64,000 bases of DNA, from IMG/VR virus record IMGVR_UViG_3300018059_000011, positions 1 through 64,000 of that record, one strand, 5' to 3'. Position 1 is the first letter of the stretch. The number at the start of each line of letters is the position of its first letter. The stretch comes from a virus. The position numbers and the translations under genes are program-made. Below the pieces are notes generated by a model. The model did no database searches and had not been told where the DNA came from. It saw only the letters and a program-made list of their open reading frames with translations. This document shows, piece after piece, positions 12,172 through 21,083 of the stretch.

Positions 12172-12906
12172 ATGAACCAAGTCGATAATTTGATCCACAT
12201 GGCGATGGTAGGTTCTGAGGCTCACGGCCTCGCGCGGGCCGATAGCGATCTCGATGTCCGGGCAGTCTACGTCGCCCCTAAGTCGAAGGTGCTGTCGCCG
12301 TTCTTCACGCCTCATTCGCCCCAAGAGATCAGCGGTGATGTCGATTTCTCCGCGTGGGAGCTTCGCCCCTTCGTGAAGATGTGTGCGTCGGCGAATCCGA
12401 ACTCACTTGAAGCGCTGTTTTCGGATGAGCGCTGTACCGTCGATCTTGTTGACGCGCATCCATTCGACGCGATGGCCGGGATCACGCTTGTGGCCGCGCG
12501 CAGTTTGTTCTTGACCAAGCGCATCGCGGCGACGCACGCGGGCTTCGCGAAGTCATGTATTCGCCGGTTGGAGCACGGTAAGACCCGCACGGGCGACCGC
12601 ACCGTCGATGTCGAGCGCTTCGGCTATGACACCAAGTACGCGATGCACGCCGTTCGCATTCTCGGCGTGGCCGTTCGTGCGCTTCAGCGTGGTGAGTACA
12701 AGATCATGGTCGATGAAGACGAGCGAAAGCTCCTGATCGCGATCCGCGAAGGCCAGTTCTCGAAGGATTGGGTGCTCGGCCAGATCGACAGCCGGGTGCT
12801 GGCGGCAGAGCGGGCGGCGCAGAAGTCGGATTTGCCGGACGAGCCGAGCATCAAGAATATCGAAGCCTTGGTGGAGGCCGTCAGCGAGATTTCCTGGCAG
12901 AAGTAA
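12172..12906 (+). CDS. Nucleotidyltransferase-superfamily protein (YcgL/COG3541-like)
   Basis: 244 residues. The start region has the nucleotidyltransferase signature GSEAHGLARADSDLDVRAVY: a GS followed by DxD at the catalytic metal site. Further on are LEALFSDE and RFGYDTKYAMHAVRILG, typical for the COG3541/YcgL-type phage nucleotidyltransferases. Which molecule is modified is not known. Strong ribosome binding site GGGAGGATGCA. Confidence 0.75.
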   Translation: MNQVDNLIHMAMVGSEAHGLARADSDLDVRAVYVAPKSKVLSPFFTPHSPQEISGDVDFSAWELRPFVKMCASANPNSLEALFSDERCTVDLVDAHPFDAMAGITLVAARSLFLTKRIAATHAGFAKSCIRRLEHGKTRTGDRTVDVERFGYDTKYAMHAVRILGVAVRALQRGEYKIMVDEDERKLLIAIREGQFSKDWVLGQIDSRVLAAERAAQKSDLPDEPSIKNIEALVEAVSEISWQK

Positions 12907-13016
12907 AGAAAAAGGCGGCGGTGGAAGCTTGACGTTGGGGAGGAGGGCCGTCGAGCTTGCCTGGATTACCGCCGCCAGAAGACCAGAATACTCTCCGGTC
13001 AGCGCCGAAGTCAACC

Positions 13017-13046
13017 TTGCTTTTTCCGCGTCGTTCGTGCTACATT
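13017..13046 (+). promoter_or_regulatory. Promoter for the 13075 gene
   Basis: TTGCTT at 13017-13022, 18-base spacer ending GTGC, TACATT at 13041-13046. GGAGGG precedes the GTG start at 13075. Confidence 0.55.
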
Positions 13047-13074
13047 TCTCCGAGGGTGATGGAGGGAAATCCCA

Positions 13075-13494
13075 GTGGGCAAAAAGCCGCCGTTGATGCA
13101 GATGCCGTTTATTCGCGGCAAGCTCGAAAAAGAACCTAGTCAGAGCGGACTTATCAATCCGCTTGATCCGCGTAACATCAAGAAGGGGATTGGCGGCGGC
13201 GAAAGCCGCATCGTAGTCATCGTCCTCGAACGCGCGGGCGACGGCAAGACCGTTATCCGCGTGAAGCTCTATTCCACCAGCCCCGGTCGCCGCGTGTCGT
13301 ACCGCGACATCGAGTTCGAGGGCCGGTCGGAGTCCGAGTTTGTCCGCGATGTCAATATCACGGGTGGTGCCCTCGCTGAATGGCAGAACGCGACGGGGGA
13401 CAATCACGATCCGAGTTTGTGCGCGCGGGCCGCCGTCGAAGGAATGCGCGAAGCGCTGATGCAGTATGCGGCGATTAGGGCGAGGCGAGGATGA
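13075..13494 (+). CDS. Hypothetical protein (139 aa)
   Basis: GTG start at 13075 after ATGGAGGGAAATCCCA. Polar N-terminus, then a sheet-rich middle (ESRIVVIVLERAGDGKTVIR, YRDIEFEGRSESEF) and a C-terminal helix. Its end overlaps the start of the next gene by four bases (ATGA at 13491). No family recognised; the position just before the terminase suggests a packaging or head accessory. Confidence 0.55.
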   Translation: MGKKPPLMQMPFIRGKLEKEPSQSGLINPLDPRNIKKGIGGGESRIVVIVLERAGDGKTVIRVKLYSTSPGRRVSYRDIEFEGRSESEFVRDVNITGGALAEWQNATGDNHDPSLCARAAVEGMREALMQYAAIRARRG

Positions 13495-13928
13495 GCACGA
13501 AGACAAAATGGATTTCAGCCGGTGTCAGCGACGGCGATCTCGCTGTCGCGCTGAGTAGCGGCAATGGCGGTGATTGGTTTTTGCTGATTGCGATCACCGG
13601 AGCCGACCGTAGGCCCCATCAGATCAAGGTCATGCTCGGAGGGCTTGATCTCGACGCCGCTGTCCACAACGCGGGCGGCGCCGCAGCCGCTATTGCCAAG
13701 GTCATTGGCGTCGATGAGACTTGGGCGGCGTCCACGACTCGCGATCTTATCGCCAATGACATTGCCAAAGACCCCGAACTTGGCCCGTTGCTGGTGAAAG
13801 GGCTGTCGTCCGGCGCCGCCGGGAAACCAGCGGTTTCCAAGAAGGCGAAGGCTGCCCCTCCCAAGCAAAGGAAAACCGGCAAAGGCCCGAAGAAGGCCGC
13901 TCGCCGTGTTCGCCGTGTTCGCCGTTAA
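13491..13928 (+). CDS. Hypothetical protein with basic tail (145 aa)
   Basis: Overlaps the previous gene by ATGA. The first about 95 residues look globular (WFLLIAITGADRRPHQIKV; DAAVHNAGGAAAAIAKVIGV). The last about 45 are Lys/Arg/Pro-rich and end in a tandem RRVRRVRR, so DNA or RNA binding is likely. It lies immediately before the terminase; the true small terminase candidate is at 18881. Confidence 0.55.
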   Translation: MSTKTKWISAGVSDGDLAVALSSGNGGDWFLLIAITGADRRPHQIKVMLGGLDLDAAVHNAGGAAAAIAKVIGVDETWAASTTRDLIANDIAKDPELGPLLVKGLSSGAAGKPAVSKKAKAAPPKQRKTGKGPKKAARRVRRVRR

Positions 13929-13981
13929 GGCGCCCCTCGACCGGACGAAGGAACCGCCCGTGGAAACGCTGGGGCTGAAGC

Positions 13982-15559
13982 ATGGCCGCGCGTAAACTTC
14001 CCGTTTATGAACTCTGGGAGATTCTCGACCGCCGGGTTGTCGTCAAATACGCTGACGGCATCAGCTTCGAGTGGTGGCTCGTTGTTGATGGCGATCACGA
14101 TGCTTGGCATCCGTATGTGGTCGCGGCGGACGGAATCACGATCATGGAGGCCCCGGTCTGGGCGCCGCTGCCCGGATCGCAGTACCAATTCCTTCAGTGT
14201 CCTGTGCAGGAGGCGCTTCTCGCCGGTAATCGTGGTCCTGGCAAGACGATGGCTCTGCTTATGGACTTCGCTCGTGAGGTCGGTAAGGGATACGGCTCTA
14301 AGTGGCGCGGCATTCTCTTCCGCCGCCATTTCGGTGACCTCGACGACGTGGTTCGTAAGATCGAGGATACATTTCCGACGATCTTTGGGCCGGGCTTTCG
14401 TTTTCTGAAGTCCAAATCTGAGTACGCAGCCGTCTGGGAAACCGGCGAGACCCTTTTGCTCCGGCATCTTGCTGATGCCAGTGAGTACGAGGAGTACCAC
14501 GGCCATGAATATCCGTGGATGGGCTTTGAAGAATTGACACAATGGCCGACCGACGACGCATTCACGTTGATGCTGTCGTGCAATCGCCCTACCGGCCCCG
14601 GCATTCCTTGTCGCGTGCGGGCGACGACAAATCCGAGTGGCCCAGGCCACCGCTGGGTGAAGAAGCGCTACAATCTGCCGCACGGATTCGGAAAGATCAT
14701 TCGCAATCCTGGCGAGATTCCCCGCGTCGCCATCAACAGCCACTTGAAAGAGAATTTTATTCTCCTGCATTCGAGCCCGAACTATGCCGACACGATTCGG
14801 CAGGCCGCTAAGTCCCCGGCGAAGATCGAGGCATGGCTCAATGGTAGTTGGGACATTACATCCGGCGGCATGTTCGACGATTTGTGGGAACCGCCTATTC
14901 ACATTGTTCCCAATTTCGGGTCCAAGCGCATCCCGCGTGGGTGGACTGTCACGAGGTCGTATGACCACGGCCAGAGTCATCCGTTCGCGAATCTCTGGTG
15001 GCTGGAGTCCAACGGCGAGAGCATCACCGTTGAGGGTCGTCAGATCGGCGGCGTTCGCGGCGACCTCATCCTGTTTCAAGAATGGTACGGAGCCAAGGGC
15101 GACAACGAAGGCATTCGGATGTCGGCCACGAACATCGCCGGGGGCATTCTCGAACGCGAAGATGACATGGGCCTGCGTGGTCGCGTGTCTCCTGGTCCGG
15201 CGGATAATCAGATTTGGACGAAGGACGCACGCGGCACGCAGCGGGCTCCGATTGATGACATGGAAGAGAAGGGCCTGCATTGGGTTCGCGCCGATCAATC
15301 GCCGGGCTCGATCAAGCGCGGGCTCGAACTCATTCGTGAATCTATCGAGGGGTCGATCCCTGAAAAGGACGGCACGCGGACGCGGCCTGGAATCTTTGTT
15401 TGTGGGCGATGCGCGCATTGGATCGACCTTGTGCCAACGGCGCCGCGAGACACCGATGACCCAGATGCTTTGCCGAAAGGCTACGAAGATCACTTGGCCG
15501 ACGCCACGCGGTATCGCTTGACGTTCGTGTTGCCCGGAATGTGGCGGCGCAGTTTTTAG
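13982..15559 (+). CDS. terL: Terminase large subunit
   Basis: 525 residues. ATPase: Walker A AGNRGPGKT at about 81-89, Walker B YPWMGFEEL at about 177-185, coupling motif ATTNPSG at about 214-220. Nuclease: SYDHG with D328 and a late acidic residue in HLADATRY, the RNase H-like layout. This motor cuts and pumps DNA into the prohead with the portal. The Walker A uses RGPGKT. The C-terminus LPGMWRRSF stops one base before the GIY-YIG gene's region begins. Confidence 0.93.
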   Translation: MAARKLPVYELWEILDRRVVVKYADGISFEWWLVVDGDHDAWHPYVVAADGITIMEAPVWAPLPGSQYQFLQCPVQEALLAGNRGPGKTMALLMDFAREVGKGYGSKWRGILFRRHFGDLDDVVRKIEDTFPTIFGPGFRFLKSKSEYAAVWETGETLLLRHLADASEYEEYHGHEYPWMGFEELTQWPTDDAFTLMLSCNRPTGPGIPCRVRATTNPSGPGHRWVKKRYNLPHGFGKIIRNPGEIPRVAINSHLKENFILLHSSPNYADTIRQAAKSPAKIEAWLNGSWDITSGGMFDDLWEPPIHIVPNFGSKRIPRGWTVTRSYDHGQSHPFANLWWLESNGESITVEGRQIGGVRGDLILFQEWYGAKGDNEGIRMSATNIAGGILEREDDMGLRGRVSPGPADNQIWTKDARGTQRAPIDDMEEKGLHWVRADQSPGSIKRGLELIRESIEGSIPEKDGTRTRPGIFVCGRCAHWIDLVPTAPRDTDDPDALPKGYEDHLADATRYRLTFVLPGMWRRSF

Positions 15560-15561
15560 AT

Positions 15562-16188
15562 ATGGAAAACATTTTTGATTACCCTGGTCTCTACATGATC
15601 GAAGCTCCGAATGGCAAGCGGTACATCGGCGTAGCTGGCAATTCGTTTCGCAAGCGCTTTTCGACTCATGTTGCTCAGGCCAAAGCGGGCAAGAGAAGTT
15701 CTATCGGTGCGGCGATTCGTAAATTCGGCGTATCGGCCATGAAGTTCATTCCGCTTGTGGTCTGCGCCGACAAAGACGAATTGATGGCACTTGAAATCCG
15801 TGCTATTGCGGTATACGATACGATGCTCCCGCATGGGCTCAATCGTTCACCCGGCGGCACCGTAACCTCAGAAGCGACGAAGGCGAGGCCTTCGCGAAAG
15901 CTGCGGGGTCGGGTGATGAATCCGGCATGGCGGTCGAAGCTCGGCAAGAATCGTAAGGCCGTTACCGTCGAAGGGATTCTGTATCCCTCGGTGAAAGCTG
16001 CTGGCGCTGCTTTCGGTCTGGGCCGTGTGGGCGCCAGGAACAGATTTGAGTCGGCCAATTATACAACTTGGATTATGCCGGGTCTTGCGAAAGTTGAAAA
16101 GGGCCACGCTCCCTGGACTGGAAGGCCGAAAGGCTCCAGTGACAAGCAGCCGCGTAGCCCCGGACGTTGGCCCGTTGTTGTAGTATGA
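15562..16188 (+). CDS. GIY-YIG homing endonuclease with NUMOD-like tail
   Basis: 208 residues; start ATG 15562, two bases after the terminase stop. GIY-YIG domain: GLYMIEAPNGKRYIGVAGN, then IGAAIRKFG and ALEIRAIAVYDT (catalytic E) and LNRSPGG. The C-terminal segment VTVEGILYPSVKAAGAAFGL then RVGARNRF and YTTW resembles a NUMOD1-type DNA-binding helix module. It lies between terminase and a small gene, with no promoter of its own that I can see. Confidence 0.85.
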   Translation: MENIFDYPGLYMIEAPNGKRYIGVAGNSFRKRFSTHVAQAKAGKRSSIGAAIRKFGVSAMKFIPLVVCADKDELMALEIRAIAVYDTMLPHGLNRSPGGTVTSEATKARPSRKLRGRVMNPAWRSKLGKNRKAVTVEGILYPSVKAAGAAFGLGRVGARNRFESANYTTWIMPGLAKVEKGHAPWTGRPKGSSDKQPRSPGRWPVVVV

Positions 16189-16207
16189 TGTGGAGGAGAT
16201 CGTTCTG

Positions 16208-16732
16208 ATGAAAAATCGTCTGACTCAAGGATACGGGCCGTTCGCGGTTCACTTCTATGGCATGGACCGACGCGAGATTCGTCGCGCGCAGGAGATGGCT
16301 AAAGTTCTTCGCCGCGAATACTCCAGCGACAAGAAAAATTCGCGCAAGGCCGATTACATTGACGCGGCGGTTCTGCACGCGCGCTGGATTTGGTGGCCGC
16401 CGCTTCGCGAGAAGTACCGGCAGCAGGCCGATGACGCCCTCGCGGGGCTGACGCCAATCGAGAAAATCTCGGTCGGGCTTTTGAATCCCGACAATCTGGT
16501 CATCAGCGACATGCAGTCCCGGTACACGACCTGGATGCTGCTCAGGAAGTACCCGCCGCTGGCCGACCGGGTGCTCGGATGGGCCGATGACGCCCGGTGC
16601 TGGGTGGCTGGAGTCCCCGGTCGGGTGCGTGCGTGGCGCAATGCGTTCTACTGGAAGAGGATTTGGCCGGTCCAGAGGAACGCCAAGACCGCGTTTTGGC
16701 GGGCCTATTACCGGCTTTCTGCCTGCTTGTGA
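16208..16732 (+). CDS. Hypothetical basic protein between terminase and portal (174 aa)
   Basis: Start at 16208 after GTGGAGGAG; an in-frame GTG at 16190 has no ribosome binding site. Rich in Arg and Trp (HARWIWWPPLREKYRQQ; CWVAGVPGRVRAWRN; FYWKRIWPVQR), mainly helical. No domain recognised. Its position suggests a packaging or head accessory role. Confidence 0.55.
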   Translation: MKNRLTQGYGPFAVHFYGMDRREIRRAQEMAKVLRREYSSDKKNSRKADYIDAAVLHARWIWWPPLREKYRQQADDALAGLTPIEKISVGLLNPDNLVISDMQSRYTTWMLLRKYPPLADRVLGWADDARCWVAGVPGRVRAWRNAFYWKRIWPVQRNAKTAFWRAYYRLSACL

Positions 16733-16733
16733 C

Positions 16734-16762
16734 TTGACAAATCTGGCTAAAACGACGAGACT
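16734..16762 (+). promoter_or_regulatory. Possible portal promoter
   Basis: Perfect TTGACA at 16734-16739, 17-base spacer, weak -10 GAGACT (16757-16762), then six bases to the ATG of the portal gene. No Shine-Dalgarno is present before that ATG. Confidence 0.35.
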
Positions 16763-16768
16763 GTGGTA

Positions 16769-18298
16769 ATGGCGACAAACTCCTCAAAAACCGATCCTTC
16801 ACTCGACCCCTCGACGCCGAGCCCGTCCTATATCGCGATGGTGCCGAAATGGGTGATGATCCAAACGCTGCTCGACGGGACCGCCGCGATGCGGCAGGCC
16901 GGTGAAGACTACCTTCCCCGGCACGAGGAGGAGAGCCCCACCAATTATTCCGAGCGCCTGAGCAAGACTACGCTCTACAACATGACCGAGTTGACGCTCG
17001 ACAGCCTCGTCGGTAAACCCTTCGTCAAACCCATCAAGTTGAACTCGGACGTTCCCGCCGCAATCGCCGCGATCACCCCAAATATCGACATGCAGGGGAC
17101 CGACATCAATTCGTTCTCCCGCGAGTGGATGCGTATCGCCATTGCCAAGGGATTCGCGCACGCCTATGTCGATATGCCGGTTCTTACCGAGGCCGACAAG
17201 GTGAATCGCACCAAGGAACAGGACAATGCCGAGAACCGGCGCCCGTATTGGCGCCTGATTCATCCCGAGCATTTGCTGTTCGCGCACGCCGAGATCGAGA
17301 ACGGTGTCGAGCGGCTCACGCATGTTCGCATTCTCGAATGCTACACCGAACTTGTTGGATTCGCCGAGATCGAGAAGCGTCGCATCCGCGTCATCACGCC
17401 GGGCGCATTCGAGGTTTGGGAGCAACAGGAAGTCAGGGTCAAGGGATCGAAAAAGACCCGCATCGAATGGGCGAAGACCGAGTTCGGGGCCTACGATCTC
17501 CCCTACATTCCGCTCATCACGTTCTACGCCAACCGCACCGGCTTCATGATGGCGAAACCACCGTTGGAAGACCTTGCGTACCTGAACATCCGGCATTGGC
17601 AGTCCACTTCCGACCAGATCAGCATCTTGACGGTCGCGCGTTTTCCGATTCTGGCCGTGGCCGGTGCTCATGACCAGACCGGCGATACCATGCGGATCGG
17701 CCCGAAGCAATTGCTCGCGACCATCGACCCAAATGGCCGGTTCTACTATGTCGAGCACAAGGGCGAAGCCATCAAAGCGGGCAAGGAAGACTTGGCCGAT
17801 CTCGTTGAGGCAATGGCGTCGTATGGCGCCGAGTTTCTTCGGAAGAAGGTTGGTGGGAGGACGGCTACCGAGCGGGCGCTTGATACCGCCGAGACCATGA
17901 GCCCATTGAAGGACATGACCAATCGTTTTGCGTCGTGCATCGCCCAGGCTTTGAAGATCACCGCCGACTGGCTGAAGTTGCCGACCGGCGGCACCGTCAA
18001 GATCGACACCGATCTGACTGAGGTCGTTGACGATCCGGCTTCGCTCCAGGCGCTTGTTGCCGCGCGTAAGTCCGGCGACATCTCTTGGGAAACTTTCATT
18101 CAGGCGCTCATCATCCACGGGGTCATCGACGATGATCTCAATCTCGAAGATGAGAAGGCGCGGGTTGAACTTGAATCGAAGGTAGCTATGAAGGCCGCCG
18201 CCGATTTGGCTAAACAAGCGGCCAAGGATAAGGCCGCAGCGCAGGGCGCTCCTCCAGACAACACGCAGGTACAAGATCAGAACATCACAGCGGCGTAA
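16769..18298 (+). CDS. Portal protein (DUF4055 type)
   Basis: 509 residues from ATG 16769 (a GTG two codons upstream is possible). Family features: DYLPRHEEESPTNYSERLSK near the start, TLDSLVGKPFVKP, then SREWMRIAIAKGFAHAYVDM, YWRLIHPEHLLFAH, and the stem/wing region with LEDLAYLNIRHWQSTSDQ and LAVAGAHDQTG. The dodecameric portal forms the DNA channel and anchors the motor and connector. It follows the terminase block and precedes the protease and scaffold genes, the usual order. Confidence 0.85.
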   Translation: MATNSSKTDPSLDPSTPSPSYIAMVPKWVMIQTLLDGTAAMRQAGEDYLPRHEEESPTNYSERLSKTTLYNMTELTLDSLVGKPFVKPIKLNSDVPAAIAAITPNIDMQGTDINSFSREWMRIAIAKGFAHAYVDMPVLTEADKVNRTKEQDNAENRRPYWRLIHPEHLLFAHAEIENGVERLTHVRILECYTELVGFAEIEKRRIRVITPGAFEVWEQQEVRVKGSKKTRIEWAKTEFGAYDLPYIPLITFYANRTGFMMAKPPLEDLAYLNIRHWQSTSDQISILTVARFPILAVAGAHDQTGDTMRIGPKQLLATIDPNGRFYYVEHKGEAIKAGKEDLADLVEAMASYGAEFLRKKVGGRTATERALDTAETMSPLKDMTNRFASCIAQALKITADWLKLPTGGTVKIDTDLTEVVDDPASLQALVAARKSGDISWETFIQALIIHGVIDDDLNLEDEKARVELESKVAMKAAADLAKQAAKDKAAAQGAPPDNTQVQDQNITAA

Positions 18299-18311
18299 TG
18301 GGGAGGCCCTA

Positions 18312-18884
18312 GTGACTGTAATCGCATATTCCACGAAGACGCGCATCATGGCTGCCGACAGCCGGTGCTCGAATGAAAACATGATGCACCTGACGAATTG
18401 CCGGAAGATTTTCCGGTTGGAGAACGGTGCGCTTCTTGGTACGTCCGGCGACAGCGATGACCGCGATGTTCGCGTGCTGTTGGCGAAGGCCACCCCACGT
18501 AACATGCCTTCGCGCTCCGCGCTCGCGGCATTGAAATGCTGCTTCCACGGCATCATGGTGTTCCCGAAGGGGCAGGTTTTCCTCGTCTGCATCGACTGGT
18601 ATGAGCACGAGGCCGAAGGTGAGTGGATGGCCGGTGTCGATCCGATCACCGACGAGATCATCGCCATCGGTCACGGCATGGAATACGCCTATGGAGTTCT
18701 CGAACACGGCGGGACTCCGCTCGAAGCGGTGCGTTGCGCGTGCAAGCGCGACACTACCTGCGCGTTGCCGATCCAATGGGAGAGCCTTGACGGCGACCGC
18801 AAGAGCGCAGATACTCCAGAAATCCCTGCTCCCGCTGCTCCTCCGGTGGCACCTGTTGTCGCCAAGCCCAAGAGGAAGAAGTGA
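18312..18884 (+). CDS. HslV/proteasome-like Ntn-hydrolase protease
   Basis: 190 residues. GTG start at 18312 after GGGGAGG gives M-T-V-I-A-Y; removal of Met would expose Thr as N-terminal nucleophile. RIMAADSRCSN and CRKIFRLENGALLGTSGDSDD are the beta-subunit pattern, and IGHGMEYAYGVLEHGGTPLEAV is the expected C-terminal helix region. It occupies the slot between portal and scaffold where a prohead maturation protease is expected; no other protease is present there. The last about 25 residues are Pro/Ala/Lys-rich. Its stop overlaps the next GTG. Confidence 0.75.
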   Translation: MTVIAYSTKTRIMAADSRCSNENMMHLTNCRKIFRLENGALLGTSGDSDDRDVRVLLAKATPRNMPSRSALAALKCCFHGIMVFPKGQVFLVCIDWYEHEAEGEWMAGVDPITDEIIAIGHGMEYAYGVLEHGGTPLEAVRCACKRDTTCALPIQWESLDGDRKSADTPEIPAPAAPPVAPVVAKPKRKK

Positions 18885-19453
18885 ACGCGGTAGCGAAACG
18901 CGAAAGCTCGCAGATCGTAATTGCTAAAAAGAAGCGGAAGGCATTTCTCGCGCTTTTGGCTACGACCGGCAATGCGATCAAGGCCGCGCAAGCGGTGGGC
19001 TATAAAGACACTCGCGAACTCAACAAGTATCGTCATCAGGATGCCGAGTTTTCCCGTGAGTGGGACGAGGCCGTCAATGCCGCTGCCGACATGCTGGAGG
19101 CAGAGGCATGGCGCCGTGCTCACGATGGAGTTGACGAACCCCAGTTTTACAAGGGCGAAATTTGCGGTCACGTCACGCGATACAGCGACACCTTGCTCGT
19201 GAAGTTGTTGCAAGCTTTGCGGCCCGAGAAGTTCCGCGATGCGACCGTGCATCATACCGGCGAGATCACCCATAAGATCGGCGTCGCTTTGCTTCCGACT
19301 ACGGCCAAGAGCGCCGTCGATTGGGAGAAGGAATCTTTGGCGATGCACGAAAACCAAAAGTCTCTGCCAGCGCCAGCCGGATTTGATCCCCCGAGGCCAA
19401 AGCCAGAGCCCGTCATCATCGACGCAAAGGCCACCGAAATTAAACGGGGTTGA
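18881..19453 (+). CDS. terS: Terminase small subunit-like protein
   Basis: 190 residues, GTG start overlapping the previous stop. A helix-turn-helix region at about 25-55 (LLATTGNAIKAAQAVGY) is followed by HQDAEFSREWDEAVNAAADM, AEAWRRAHDGVDEP, a short strand pair (FYKGEICGHVTRYSDTLL) and LLQALRPEKFRD, a layout typical of phage small terminases. The Pro-rich C-terminus is probably flexible. It lies five genes after the large subunit rather than before it. The stop overlaps the next -35. Confidence 0.75.
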   Translation: MNAVAKRESSQIVIAKKKRKAFLALLATTGNAIKAAQAVGYKDTRELNKYRHQDAEFSREWDEAVNAAADMLEAEAWRRAHDGVDEPQFYKGEICGHVTRYSDTLLVKLLQALRPEKFRDATVHHTGEITHKIGVALLPTTAKSAVDWEKESLAMHENQKSLPAPAGFDPPRPKPEPVIIDAKATEIKRG

Positions 19454-19479
19454 CAATTCGTCGTTAACCATGCTACGGT
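19450..19479 (+). promoter_or_regulatory. Promoter for the scaffold gene region
   Basis: TTGACA at 19450-19455 overlapping the preceding stop, 18-base spacer ending TGC, TACGGT at 19474-19479. Confidence 0.6.
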
Positions 19480-19524
19480 TATGACGTTGATGTAGTTGTG
19501 CGAACGAGCGAGAGGCCGAGCACG

Positions 19525-19788
19525 ATGTCCCGTTTGAAGACGATCCAGAGGAAAAACCTCCCCCAGTCATCTTTCGCTCTCCACGGAGTTCGTGGAAAGA
19601 GCGGTATGAACATGGCCGGTAAGGGGGCTTATCCGATTCCAGACATCTCACACGCCCGCGACGCCCTGAGTCGAGTTTCCGCCAATGGAACTCCGACCCA
19701 GAAGAAGGAAGTCGCTCGTGCGGTGGCCCGGAAGTATCCGGCTCTCGCCGCGCGCTCAGCTTTCATCAAGAAAGAGCTTCACGGCTAA
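19525..19788 (+). CDS. DUF6582-like small phage protein (87 aa)
   Basis: Start ATG 19525 after GAGAGG; a GTG at 19498 is in frame but has no ribosome binding site. The order YPIPDISHARDALSRV, then NGTPTQKKEVARAVARKYP, matches the (F/Y)PI.D..HA..AL.R...(s/t)...K..V...V.RK.P pattern of small phage proteins grouped under DUF6582. Role unknown; often near head genes. Confidence 0.55.
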   Translation: MSRLKTIQRKNLPQSSFALHGVRGKSGMNMAGKGAYPIPDISHARDALSRVSANGTPTQKKEVARAVARKYPALAARSAFIKKELHG

Positions 19789-19843
19789 TCACCGTGCGGG
19801 TATTGAGAAACGCCTACCAACCACTTTGAGGAGGATGAACCCT

Positions 19844-20683
19844 ATGGCATGGGATTTCGGAGCCAATCAAGTTGTCGAGACCGTCGATGGAGTGCCGGAG
19901 CAATACCGCCCGCTGTACGTCCAGAACGCGGAGAACAAATTCGTCATCGACGAAAAGTTCAAGCCGTTGGTGACCGATTACGTCGGCGTCAGCAAGGTGC
20001 TCAATGACGAGCGCAACAAGGTCAAGAACCTGAACGCCGAGAACACCCAGCGTCGGCAGGCCGTCAAAGCCTACGAGGACTTGGTGACTGAACTCGGCAT
20101 CGAGACCAAGGACGGCGACAATCCCATCGAGCTTCTGAAGAGTCACGTTTCCGGTCTCGCCGAGAAGATCAAGAACGGCGGCGAACTGAAGGTCAATCTC
20201 GAAAATCTGCGGAAGCAGTTCGAGGGCCAATTGCAGACCGAGCGTGGCAATGCCACGCGCGATCTCGCGACAATGACCGCTTCGCTGTCGCGCTATCTGG
20301 TGGGCCGTGAGGCCACTGCCGCGATCTCTTCGGAGAAGGGCGCCATTCAATTGCTGATGCCGCACATCCAAGGTCACTGCAAGGTGGTCAAGGAAGGCGA
20401 AGACTACGTGGCGCGTGTCACCGATGACAACGGCGAATACCGGATGAATACCGCCGGGGGTTTCATGACCGTGCCGGAGTTCGTGAAGGAACTGAAGGCA
20501 ACGAAGGATTTTGCTCGCGCATTCGACAGCGAAGCTCCGGCAGGCGCGGGCGTTCGCCCCGGCTCCGCGAACGAGCGTCGTCCCGCGCAAGCGCGTCCGG
20601 TCGTGGACCAGAAGGAAATGACCGCCGCGCAGAAGATCGCCGCCGGTTTGAAAGCTGGCGTCGCCGAGATGGGACGCCGGTAA
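19844..20683 (+). CDS. Scaffolding protein candidate
   Basis: 279 residues from ATG 19844, nine bases after GAGGAGG. Mostly charged helices (LNDERNKVKNLNAENTQRRQ; VNLENLRKQFEGQLQTERGN) forming coiled coil, then a sheet-containing part with DDNGEYRMNTAGGFMTVPEF and a C-terminal basic helix. Composition, and position directly before the major capsid gene, fit a capsid assembly scaffold. A strong terminator follows at 20716. Confidence 0.75.
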   Translation: MAWDFGANQVVETVDGVPEQYRPLYVQNAENKFVIDEKFKPLVTDYVGVSKVLNDERNKVKNLNAENTQRRQAVKAYEDLVTELGIETKDGDNPIELLKSHVSGLAEKIKNGGELKVNLENLRKQFEGQLQTERGNATRDLATMTASLSRYLVGREATAAISSEKGAIQLLMPHIQGHCKVVKEGEDYVARVTDDNGEYRMNTAGGFMTVPEFVKELKATKDFARAFDSEAPAGAGVRPGSANERRPAQARPVVDQKEMTAAQKIAAGLKAGVAEMGRR

Positions 20684-20715
20684 GAGCATCAAGAGTTCAG
20701 CGGGGGAGAGTAAGA

Positions 20716-20743
20716 ACGGGCGGCGGTGTCGCCCGTTTTTTTT
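20716..20743 (+). terminator. Strong intrinsic terminator after scaffold gene
   Basis: ACGGGCG (20716-20722), seven-base loop, CGCCCGT (20730-20736), then a run of eight T (20736-20743). It separates the scaffold transcript from the capsid gene, which has its own promoter. Confidence 0.85.
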
Positions 20744-20756
20744 AGGGGCATTGCTA

Positions 20757-21083
20757 ATGGCCGACAGGAATAAAGCAGAGCGCGAGAAGCGCTATCGCAA
20801 GGAACTTCTTGCTAAAGACCCCGATGCTCTGAATCGTCTTAATCGAGCATCATTCAAGCGCCGACTCGAACAACAGGCTGGCCGTCCGCGTCCAGATGTG
20901 TGTGATATTTGTTCTAATTCCAATGACGACGACGCTCCTATGGTGTTTGACCACGATCATGAAACTGGAAAATTTCGAGGGTGGGTTTGCAGCAAATGTA
21001 ATTGGGCTTTGGGCCTTCTCAGGGACAACATCGAGATTGCATTGAACATCGCGTTGTATCTTGAGCGAAGTCGCAGGGGTTGA
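20757..21083 (+). CDS. Endonuclease VII-like HNH nuclease, freestanding
   Basis: 108 residues from ATG 20757. Short basic N-terminus (RNKAEREKRYRKELL), QAGRPRPDVCDICSN, then MVFDHDHETGKFRGWVCSKCNWALG: intact endonuclease VII-type core. Closest to the C-terminal part of the protein at 3792 (both have AGRPRP before the first Cys pair). It sits exactly between the scaffold terminator and the capsid promoter, and its end carries the capsid promoter -35. Confidence 0.8.
   Translation: MADRNKAEREKRYRKELLAKDPDALNRLNRASFKRRLEQQAGRPRPDVCDICSNSNDDDAPMVFDHDHETGKFRGWVCSKCNWALGLLRDNIEIALNIALYLERSRRG

Noticed and set aside
15559-16188. Group I intron at the terminase or other split genes
   Set aside because: Terminase is complete with all motifs, and endonuclease genes lie between, not within, intact reading frames.
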